Part shown: one piece after another, positions 1 to 6,103 of the stretch
Numbering within the stretch: position 1 is the stretch's first letter
Layout of the letters: each line of letters starts with the position of its first letter
NCBI GenBank assembly: GCA_964504645.1
Contig: CAZDGB010000336.1
Span: 1 to 7,483 of the forward strand
Source: CAZDGB01 sp964504645
GTDB lineage: Bacteria; Planctomycetota; Planctomycetia; Planctomycetales; Planctomycetaceae
Direction of reading: 5' to 3'
DNA length: 7,483 nucleotides
Translations under genes and position numbers: made by a program
The notes under the pieces: generated by a model
Database searches by the model: none
The model's input: only the letters and a program-made list of their open reading frames with translations
What the model was told of the DNA's origin: nothing

Positions 1-1
1 G

Positions 2-529
<528 letters not shown>

Positions 530-536
530 GGCTCGC

Positions 537-2042
537 ATGATTCGTCCGGCCGGTTGGTTGTGCCTCGCTCTTGGCGGTCTGCTGGTGAATGCGCAGCCGG
601 TCTCGGCCCAGACACCGCTGGAGCCGGATACCATCCGCCGCGTCGTCGAGCAGGTCGAACCGTCGGTTGTCAGCATTTTGCGGGTGCGATTGCCGGTCAA
701 CGACCTGCCGCCGGAGCGGGCCTTCGATTCCCCGATGCCCCGCGATCCGGAAGACCGCGAATTGCTGCCGAACGACTACGGCGCGGGCCTCCTGGTGAAA
801 TCGCCCGATGCCGACGAGATCTTTGTGCTGACGGCGTATCACGTTGTGCGCGGCGGCATGCACTACGAAGACGACGAGCATTGGAGCCCCCCCGCCGAGC
901 AGTCCGAATTGCGGCTCACGTTTCACGATCGCCAGACGGCCAACGCCGCCATTTTCGCGGCCGATCCTCGCAGCGATCTCGCCGTGCTGGCGTTTGACCG
1001 GGCGAGCCTTGGCAAGTCCGCGGAGGAACTCCAGCCGATCGATTGGCAGTCGAGCGCCCCGGTGCAGAAGGGGGAGTTCGTGATCTCCCTCGGCAATCCG
1101 TACGCCTTGGCCCGCGACGGCTCGGCGAGCGTCTCGTGGGGCATCGTCAGCAACATCGCCCGGCGGCCGCTCAACTCGTCGCGCGCCGAACTCACCGAGC
1201 AACTCCTCAGCCAACTCGGCACGATTTTGCAGCTCGACACCCGGCTGCAACTCGGCGGCAGCGGCGGTCCGGTCGTCAACCTGCAGGGGCAACTCATCGG
1301 CATCAGCACGGCACTGGCGGCGATCGAAGGCTACGAGAAATCGGCCGGCTTCGCGATCCCCGTCGCTCCGCCCATGCGACGCGTCATCGAGACCCTGCTT
1401 GCCGGGCAGGAGGTCGAATACGGCCTGCTTGGCGTCGCTCCGATCAGCGTCAGCCCGGCGGAAATGAAGCGCCTGCGGCTGTCCGACCGGCAAGCCTCCG
1501 CGGTGCGCGTCGGCAACCTGCATGACTTGTCGCCGGCGTTCCTGGCCGGCATCAAGTCGCAGGACATTCTGCTCAAGATCAACGATCAGCCTCTCTACGC
1601 CAGCGCGGATTTGATGCGCGTGGTCGGCGAGCAGCCGCCGGAGTCCGAAGTGAAAGTCGACCTCTACCGGCCGGAACGCGACAAGCAGTTGACAGTTCTG
1701 GTCAAACTCGGAAAATGGCCCGTCAGAGACGAAGCAGGGATTGTCGCGTCTCGACCGAAGTATCCGGCGTGGCGCGGGTTACGGGTGGATTTCTCGACAT
1801 CCCGCCAGAATTTCATGGAACACCGCTTTCTGCCGGGGGTCATTGTGGTCGACGTGGCGGCGGCGTCGCGCGCCGGTCAGGCTCAACTGGAACGGGGCAA
1901 CGTCATCACTCACGTCCAGGGAACTCGCGTCCGTACGCCGGGCGAATTCCAGCAAGCCGTCCAGAAGCTGCAAGGCGACGTCACCCTGCAGTTGCACGTC
2001 GACCGCCTCGGCGACCGGAATTCGGTCACCCTCAAGGAATAA
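537..2042 (+). CDS. Secreted trypsin-like (HtrA/DegP-type) serine protease with two PDZ domains
   Basis: This is a predicted 501-residue exported serine endopeptidase of the S1C/HtrA type, probably acting in envelope protein quality control. Residues 1-24 form a signal peptide: a short basic start, a hydrophobic core (WLCLALGGLLV) and a likely cut after VSA-Q. The protease domain spans about 30-290 and keeps the whole triad: His102 in TAYHVV, Asp147 in DPRSDLAVLAF and Ser242 in GGSGGPVVN. The run before the serine (LDTRLQLGGSGG) differs from the usual DAAINPGNSGG of DegP-like enzymes. Two PDZ domains follow, at about 296-390 (core SPAFLAGIKSQDILLKIND) and 410-495 (core SRAGQAQLERGNVITHVQG). 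The length is normal for a two-PDZ HtrA protein. It sits between recA and alaS. The family is clear; the exact orthologue (DegP, DegQ or a planctomycete branch) is not. Confidence 0.92.
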   Translation: MIRPAGWLCLALGGLLVNAQPVSAQTPLEPDTIRRVVEQVEPSVVSILRVRLPVNDLPPERAFDSPMPRDPEDRELLPNDYGAGLLVKSPDADEIFVLTAYHVVRGGMHYEDDEHWSPPAEQSELRLTFHDRQTANAAIFAADPRSDLAVLAFDRASLGKSAEELQPIDWQSSAPVQKGEFVISLGNPYALARDGSASVSWGIVSNIARRPLNSSRAELTEQLLSQLGTILQLDTRLQLGGSGGPVVNLQGQLIGISTALAAIEGYEKSAGFAIPVAPPMRRVIETLLAGQEVEYGLLGVAPISVSPAEMKRLRLSDRQASAVRVGNLHDLSPAFLAGIKSQDILLKINDQPLYASADLMRVVGEQPPESEVKVDLYRPERDKQLTVLVKLGKWPVRDEAGIVASRPKYPAWRGLRVDFSTSRQNFMEHRFLPGVIVVDVAAASRAGQAQLERGNVITHVQGTRVRTPGEFQQAVQKLQGDVTLQLHVDRLGDRNSVTLKE

Positions 2043-2065
2043 TCCCCTCGCAACCCCTTTTTCCG

Positions 2066-2154
2066 GTAGGGTTTGCCGAGGGCTTCAACGAGGCGAACCA
2101 GGAACGACCAAACAGTCTCTCTCTGGTTCGCCTCGAAGACTCGGCAAACCCTAC
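2066..2154. repeat. 89-bp GTAG...CTAC palindromic element (BIME-like REP doublet, family 1)
   Basis: The outer arms at 2066-2080 and 2140-2154 are a perfect 15-bp inverted repeat beginning GTAGGGTTTGCC. The inner arms at 2089-2101 and 2123-2135 (CGAGGCGAACCAG and its complement) are a perfect 13-bp inverted repeat. CTTC (2083-2086) can also pair with GAAG (2135-2138), so one long hairpin with a loop of about 21 bases is possible. Each half can instead fold alone: GTAG followed by stem GGTTTGCC/GGCGAACC (8 bp with one G-T pair), with loops of 14 and 10 bases. GTAG followed by a hairpin, in two inverted copies, is the layout of REP doublets (BIMEs). The element starts 23 bp after the protease stop and ends 35 bp before alaS. 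It could end or attenuate transcription, and TTTCTT follows it. The repeat is seen directly; membership in a REP family is inferred. Confidence 0.8.
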
Positions 2155-2189
2155 TTTCTTAATCCGCATTTTTCAGGCACGGTAGCCGC

Positions 2190-4802
2190 ATGATCACAAC
2201 GGATGAGCTTCGCGAAAAGTATCTTTCCTTCTTCGTCTCCAAGGGCTGCATCCGCCGGCCGTCCGACGTCCTCGTCCCCAAGGACGATCCGACCGTCCTC
2301 TTCACGCCCGCCGGCATGAACCAGTTCAAGAACCAGTTTCTCGGCATCGGCCCGCTCGAATTCACCAAGGCGACGACCTGCCAGAAATGCCTGCGGACCG
2401 GCGATATCGATAACGTCGGCGTCACGGCCTACCACCACACCTTCTTCGAGATGCTCGGCAACTTTTCCTTTGGCGATTACTTCAAGAAGGAAGCGATTCA
2501 CTGGGCCTGGGAGTTCCTCACCTCGAAGCAATGGCTCGCGCTGGAACCCGGCCGGCTGTCGGTCACGGTCTACCTCGACGACGACGAGGCTGACAACATC
2601 TTGAAGAATGAAGTCGGCATCGCTACCGACCGCATCACCCGCGAGGACGAATACGAAAACTTCTGGCCCGCCGGCTCGCCCACGAACGGCCCCGACGGCG
2701 TCTGCGGCCCGTGCAGCGAGATTTACTACTCGCCTCCATCGGGCGGCAAGAAGGTCGAAATCTGGAATCTCGTCTTCACGCAGTTCAACCGTGTCGGCGC
2801 GCCGCCGAATAACTTGCGCCCGCTGCCAAAAAAGAACATCGACACGGGGATGGGCCTCGAGCGCACCGCCGCCGTGCTGCAAGGGTTCGAGAGCAACTTC
2901 GAGATCGACATCCTGCGGCCGCTGTGCGACGCCGCGGGCGAGATCGTCGGCACCAAGTACGATTTCACCGGCCCGCAAGGCCGCCCGCTGCGCCGCATCG
3001 CCGACCACATCCGCGCCTGCACGTTCGCGATACACGAAGGCTGCCTGCCCGGCAATGAGAAAGAGAATTACGTCATCCGGTTGCTCCTGCGGCGCGCGTC
3101 GATGGAAGCCTTCCGCCTCGGCAAGCACGAGCCGTGCCTCTCCAAGCTGGTGCCGCTCATCGCCGACGTGATGAAAGTTCCGTATCCCGAGTTGAAGCAG
3201 ACGGTCGAGAACGTGCAGGTCGCCATCGAGGCCGAGGAAAAGCAGTTCCTCGGCGTGGTCGATCGCGGCATCCAAAAATTCAAAAAGATGGTCGAGCAGG
3301 CCAAATCGAAGAATCAAGCGACGCTGTCCGGCGAAGCGGCGTTCGACCTGCATCAGACCGACGGCTTTTTCATCGAACTGACGCAGGCCCTCGCCGAAAG
3401 CGAAGGGATGAAAGTTGACCGCGAGAAGTTCAACGCCTGCATGGAGGAGCACAAGAAGACCAGCGGCTCGGGCGCCTTTGCCGACTCCGTCATGTCCGAA
3501 GGTCCCATCGACACGCTCCGCAAGAAGGGGGGCACGCAGTTCCTCGGCTACGACACCACGTCCGCCGAAACCGAAGTCGTCGGCATCATCGCCGACAAGC
3601 AACTCGTCGCGTCGTACGAGCGCGGCAACACGGTGCTCGGCGTCGTCCTCAACAAGACGCCGTTCTACGGCGAAGCGGGCGGACAAGTCGGCGACACGGG
3701 CCGGCTCGTCGGCGATGCGTGCGAGTTCGTCGTTGAGGACACGCAGCGCAACGGCGACCTGATCGTCCACATCGGCAAGCTGAAATCCGGCAAGCTGCAA
3801 GTCGGCGCGAAGCTCCATGCTCACGTCGATTCCATCCGCCGCGAGGGCTTGCGGCGAGCGCACTCGGCCACGCACCTGTTGCATCACGCGTTGCGGAAAT
3901 ACCTCGGCGACACGGCGACGCAGCGCGGCTCCAAGGTCGAATCCGATCAACTGCGGTTCGATTACGCCCACCCGAAGTCGGTCGCCGCCGATGAGCTGTT
4001 GAAGATCGAAGACGAAGTCAACGCCCGCATCGCGGAAGGGGCCGGCATTTCCACCGCACTGATGCCGATCGCCGAGGCGAAAAAAGTCGGCGCGATGGCG
4101 CTCTTCGGCGAGAAATATCCCGACAACGTCCGCGTGGTGACGATGGGGAGCTTCAGCCGCGAACTGTGCGGCGGCACGCACCTCAGCAACACGGGACAGG
4201 TCGGCCTGTTCCGCATCGCGAAGGATGAACTCATCGCCGCCGGCGTGCGCCGCATCACGTGCCTCACCGGCCCGAAGGCGTTGCAGAAAATCCGCGAAAC
4301 CGAGTCGCTCGTCGAACAGCTATCCGGTCTGCTCAAAGCGTCGCAGGCCGACGAGTTGCCGCGCAAAGTGCAATTGCTTCAGGACGAACTGCATCACGCC
4401 AGGCAGGAACTGTCGAAGTACACGGCCCAGTCGCTGGCGAGCACCGCGGCGAAACTCGTCGCCGCGGCGGAAACCGTCAATGGCGTGAAGCTCGTCATCC
4501 ATGAGGCCGATTGCCCCCGTGAGAACCTGAAGGAATTCGTGGACCGCATCCGCGAGCAGGCCCCGTCGGTCGCCGTGCTGTTGGGGCTGGTGACGGAAGG
4601 GAAAGTCGCCCTCATCGCTGCGGCGAGCAAAGACCTTGTCACGAAGGGCGTGAGCGCGTCGGACGCGGTGAAGACGGCGGCGAAAGTCGCCGGCGGCGGC
4701 GGCGGCGGCCGCCCCGACCTCGCTGAAGCCGGCGGTAAAAACCCGGAGAAACTCAGCGAGGCGCTCGCCGCCGGCGCGGCGTACTTCCGCGGGAAACTGT
4801 GA
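2190..4802 (+). CDS. alaS: Alanyl-tRNA synthetase
   Basis: This is a complete 870-residue cytosolic class II synthetase that charges tRNA-Ala and hydrolyses mischarged Ser/Gly-tRNA-Ala (the E. coli enzyme has 876 residues). The aminoacylation domain (about 1-245) shows HHTFFEMLGNFSFGDYF at 82-98, FWPAG near 158, CGPCSEIYY from 172 and DTGMGLER at 218-225. The tRNA-binding helical domain follows to about 450. The editing domain carries the zinc ligands HSATH (His558, His562) and CGGTH (Cys660, His664). The C-Ala/DHHA1 domain ends the protein, with six glycines at 835-840 followed by RPDLAEAGG. ATG 2190 is chosen because the conserved N-terminus (MITTDELREKYLSFF) begins there. Only a weak ribosome site is visible (CAGG near 2174). 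The gene lies just after a palindromic element, and a decayed copy of its last codons occurs about 1.2 kb downstream. Confidence 0.98.
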   Translation: MITTDELREKYLSFFVSKGCIRRPSDVLVPKDDPTVLFTPAGMNQFKNQFLGIGPLEFTKATTCQKCLRTGDIDNVGVTAYHHTFFEMLGNFSFGDYFKKEAIHWAWEFLTSKQWLALEPGRLSVTVYLDDDEADNILKNEVGIATDRITREDEYENFWPAGSPTNGPDGVCGPCSEIYYSPPSGGKKVEIWNLVFTQFNRVGAPPNNLRPLPKKNIDTGMGLERTAAVLQGFESNFEIDILRPLCDAAGEIVGTKYDFTGPQGRPLRRIADHIRACTFAIHEGCLPGNEKENYVIRLLLRRASMEAFRLGKHEPCLSKLVPLIADVMKVPYPELKQTVENVQVAIEAEEKQFLGVVDRGIQKFKKMVEQAKSKNQATLSGEAAFDLHQTDGFFIELTQALAESEGMKVDREKFNACMEEHKKTSGSGAFADSVMSEGPIDTLRKKGGTQFLGYDTTSAETEVVGIIADKQLVASYERGNTVLGVVLNKTPFYGEAGGQVGDTGRLVGDACEFVVEDTQRNGDLIVHIGKLKSGKLQVGAKLHAHVDSIRREGLRRAHSATHLLHHALRKYLGDTATQRGSKVESDQLRFDYAHPKSVAADELLKIEDEVNARIAEGAGISTALMPIAEAKKVGAMALFGEKYPDNVRVVTMGSFSRELCGGTHLSNTGQVGLFRIAKDELIAAGVRRITCLTGPKALQKIRETESLVEQLSGLLKASQADELPRKVQLLQDELHHARQELSKYTAQSLASTAAKLVAAAETVNGVKLVIHEADCPRENLKEFVDRIREQAPSVAVLLGLVTEGKVALIAAASKDLVTKGVSASDAVKTAAKVAGGGGGGRPDLAEAGGKNPEKLSEALAAGAAYFRGKL
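4769..4800 (+). repeat. Direct repeat copy 1: 3' end of alaS
   Basis: This 32-bp stretch recurs at 5979-6010, exactly 1,210 bp downstream, with 29 of 32 bases identical. The core GGCGCGGCGTACTTCCGCGG (4773-4792) is perfect. It encodes the last residues of alaS (AGAAYFRGKL). The segment between the copies carries the three small membrane-protein genes. Confidence 0.85.
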
Positions 4803-4817
4803 CGCCGCCTTCGACGC

Positions 4818-5056
4818 TCAGGTCTTATCTCTTAGCACCAGAAAAAACATCGTCAGAAAAGTCCCGACGCCTGCTGAGCAGCATGTGATCAGCCAGGCCC
4901 AGCCGGCGAAGCGGTCCCATCCCAGACTTGAGCTGATGGCCGTCGACAAGAAACTAGCGACCGCCAGTGGCCAATCATAAGCCCGTTGCCCACGGCGCTT
5001 GCCGCGACCCACAGAGGCCAAACGATCCAGGGGTTTCGCGGGCGCGAGATTGTCAT
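4818..5056 (-). pseudogene. Small membrane protein gene, frameshifted in a G run
   Basis: Read from ATG 5056 (upstream AGGG about seven bases away), one frame gives a hydrophobic start, NPWIVWPLWVAASAVGNG. After about 4985 that frame becomes non-hydrophobic, while the -1 frame continues as AYDWPLAVASFLST, then a second helix GVGTFLTMFFLVL, ending RDKT and stop at 4818. Adding one G to the GGG run at 4982-4984 joins the halves into a plausible 79-residue protein with two or three membrane helices (VGNG-AYDW). An uninterrupted 91-codon frame from 5093 to 4818 also exists, but its first 40 residues are polar and do not look like the start of a membrane protein. I read this as a gene inactivated by a one-base deletion, or as a homopolymer sequencing error. 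It is the last gene of the minus-strand cluster and is convergent with alaS, with 15 bases between the stops. No family is recognised. Confidence 0.5.
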
Positions 5057-5128
5057 CAGGGAACCCTGGAATGGCGTGTTTGACGACAGACATGCGCCGG
5101 TAGCGTCATCGTCACGTTTCAACAGATG

Positions 5129-5422
5129 TCAAAAATTCATGGCGCTCGACACGAAGACGCCCATTCCGCCCACGAGCAGCAATCCCAGCAGAGCCGTAAA
5201 GATCGCCACCGGATTTTTGTGATAGAGTCCCGCGCCTACGCCGACGAGGCCCGTCACCACGCTTGTCAGCACCAACGGGATGAAAACGCAAATTGCCAGA
5301 AACACGCCGGCCAGTACGATCAGCGGCACGCTCGCCCACGCCAAGCACGCCGAAACCAGGGAAATGATCCCAATCCGCGCCGGCGGCAGACCGCACACCG
5401 CATTCGCTGGCTGGTCGCTCAT
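5129..5422 (-). CDS. Small hydrophobic membrane protein, unknown function
   Basis: This encodes a 97-residue predicted inner-membrane protein. A short polar N-terminus (MSDQPANAVCGLPPAR) is followed by hydrophobic stretches: GIISLVSACLAWASVPLIVL, then VFLAICVFIPLVLTSVVTGL, and after the polar YHKN a final helix (FTALLGLLLVGGMGVFV). That makes three to four helices. ATG 5422 is chosen because the purine-rich GAGAGGA lies nine bases upstream; the in-frame TTG at 5440 would place that site inside the coding sequence. The gene follows the 5888-5454 gene by 31 bases and precedes the frameshifted 5056-4818 gene by 72 bases, so the three probably form one transcript. The Gly/Val-rich four-helix style resembles DUF4190-like small proteins, but I see no signature motif and do not assign a family. 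Confidence 0.72.
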   Translation of the reverse strand: MSDQPANAVCGLPPARIGIISLVSACLAWASVPLIVLAGVFLAICVFIPLVLTSVVTGLVGVGAGLYHKNPVAIFTALLGLLLVGGMGVFVSSAMNF

Positions 5423-5431
5423 CGCGAAGCT

Positions 5432-5438
5432 TCCTCTC
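5432..5438 (-). promoter_or_regulatory. Strong Shine-Dalgarno GAGAGGA for the 97-residue membrane protein
   Basis: On the minus strand GAGAGGA lies nine bases before ATG 5422. The surrounding leader (minus strand of 5426-5439) matches the leader of the preceding gene (5819-5832) at 12 of 14 positions, which helps to locate both starts. Confidence 0.55.
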
Positions 5439-5453
5439 AACGAGTAGATCGGG

Positions 5454-5888
5454 TCAGGCGCCGCCGGTAGCGCTCGGGGGCGCCGCGGCAGGTTTCGGGC
5501 CGTTCGCTTTCGCGCCGCGGCTCGCCAAGCCTGACAGGAGAAATGCTGCCAGGTAGAGCATGGCCGGCACGTACACCATCATGAGCAGCAGGCCGTACAA
5601 GCTGCCGTCGCGATGCGTCTGCGGCTGCAAGCCGGTGATCATCACCGGGAACATGGGCACGATCGGCAAGCCTGCCGCGATCCGCGCCGCTGGGTGCTGC
5701 ACCGCCCAGATCGCCGCGATTTGCAGCGGCACATAGGTGAGGAGCAAGAACGCTGCCACCTGAAACACCTGCTCCCACAGATGCGCCTCATACCGCGCTG
5801 CCAAGTGGGGATCGATGGGAAGCTCCCTCGCATAAGAGCCATCATTGCGTGCGAGCGATCCACAGGCCGCGGAGTAGAGAGGGAACAA
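5454..5888 (-). CDS. Small membrane protein, unknown function; start codon uncertain
   Basis: The open frame is 144 codons when taken from TTG 5888. Hydrophobic segments counted from that codon are about 41-65 (VFQVAAFLLLTYVPLQIAAI), about 69-87 (RIAAGLPIVPMFPVMITGL) and about 96-122 (SLYGLLLMMVYVPAMLYLAA). A polar Ala/Pro-rich tail (KPAAAPPSATGGA) follows. No ATG lies in frame before the first helix. The best ribosome site, GAGGGAG at 5829-5823, is six bases before an in-frame ATC at 5816, which would give a 120-residue protein starting IDPHLAARYEAHLWEQ. Other candidates are TTG 5804 and GTG 5768. The first 24 residues from TTG 5888 look unlike a native N-terminus and have no ribosome site. 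It is the first gene of a three-gene minus-strand cluster of small membrane proteins. The coding frame is convincing from its membrane pattern, but the function is unknown. Confidence 0.6.
   Translation of the reverse strand: MFPLYSAACGSLARNDGSYARELPIDPHLAARYEAHLWEQVFQVAAFLLLTYVPLQIAAIWAVQHPAARIAAGLPIVPMFPVMITGLQPQTHRDGSLYGLLLMMVYVPAMLYLAAFLLSGLASRGAKANGPKPAAAPPSATGGA
5823..5829 (-). promoter_or_regulatory. Shine-Dalgarno GAGGGAG pointing to an ATC codon
   Basis: On the minus strand GAGGGAG lies six bases before ATC 5816, an ideal spacing. The neighbouring gene has a similar leader followed by ATG. This suggests either a rare AUC start or an ATG lost by mutation. Confidence 0.4.
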
Positions 5889-5952
5889 CGGTCGTCATAC
5901 CGCGTGGCAGCACGATGCACAAGACATTCGCCCGTAATTTCTCGTGAGAACA

Positions 5953-6012
5953 GGCAAGAATACGGAGGGTGGACACCACGCTGGCGCGGCGTACTTCCGC
6001 GGGGAGCTGTAA
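5953..6012 (+). pseudogene. alaS: Relic of an alaS 3' end
   Basis: In one frame this reads GKNTEGGHHAGAAYFRGEL and stop, against GKNPEKLSEALAAGAAYFRGKL and stop at the end of the intact alaS. The last ten codons match at 27 of 30 bases; the changes are one synonymous (GCT/GCC) and one codon AAA to GAG (K to E). The stop is TAA here and TGA in alaS. The GKN-x-E codons differ mostly at third positions (GGC/GGT, AAG/AAA, AAT/AAC). A 9-bp deletion separates the two blocks. Weaker similarity with indels may reach back to about 5929, where an in-frame TAA (5935-5937) already breaks the frame. Third-position differences suggest a tail that diverged as functional alaS before decay, not a fresh copy of the neighbour. 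The 3' block is firm; the upstream extension is tentative. Confidence 0.72.
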
Positions 6013-6046
6013 TTCTTTCCCGGCTCAAAAGTCGTTGCTCGCTTTC

Positions 6047-6098
6047 GTAGCCGGCACTCTCCGAGTGCCGAGTTCCGCACTCGGAGAGTGCGGACTAC
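6047..6098. repeat. 52-bp GTAG...CTAC REP doublet (BIME-like, family 2)
   Basis: Two small hairpins face each other. Unit 1 is GTAG (6047-6050), one base, then stem CGGCACTC (6052-6059), loop TCC and GAGTGCCG (6063-6070). Unit 2, on the other strand, is GTAG, one base, then stem CCGCACTC, loop TCC and GAGTGCGG (6093-6075 on the plus axis). Both have 8-bp perfect stems, 3-base loops and a one-base linker. The second stem pair is G-C in unit 1 and C-G in unit 2, a compensatory change that preserves pairing. The units are four bases apart, and the whole element can also fold as one long hairpin. GTAG plus hairpin in inverted pairs is the known REP/BIME layout recognised by RAYT transposases in other bacteria. 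The element ends 5 bp beyond the stop of the sialidase-like gene and may act as its terminator. Confidence 0.82.
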
Positions 6099-6103
6099 GA
6101 AGT

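Noticed and set aside
1687..1715. TTGACA followed 17 bases later by AAAATG, a possible promoter inside the protease gene
   Set aside because: The -10 match is poor and the site lies inside the second half of a conserved coding region; one good hexamer is expected by chance.
2151..4181. 676-codon open frame antisense to alaS
   Set aside because: It mirrors alaS codon structure in GC-rich DNA, is rich in Arg/Asp/Val without domain signals, and runs through the start region of a certain gene.
4692..4709. GGC repeat tract as a microsatellite
   Set aside because: It encodes the conserved glycine-rich motif of the AlaRS C-terminal domain, so protein function explains it.
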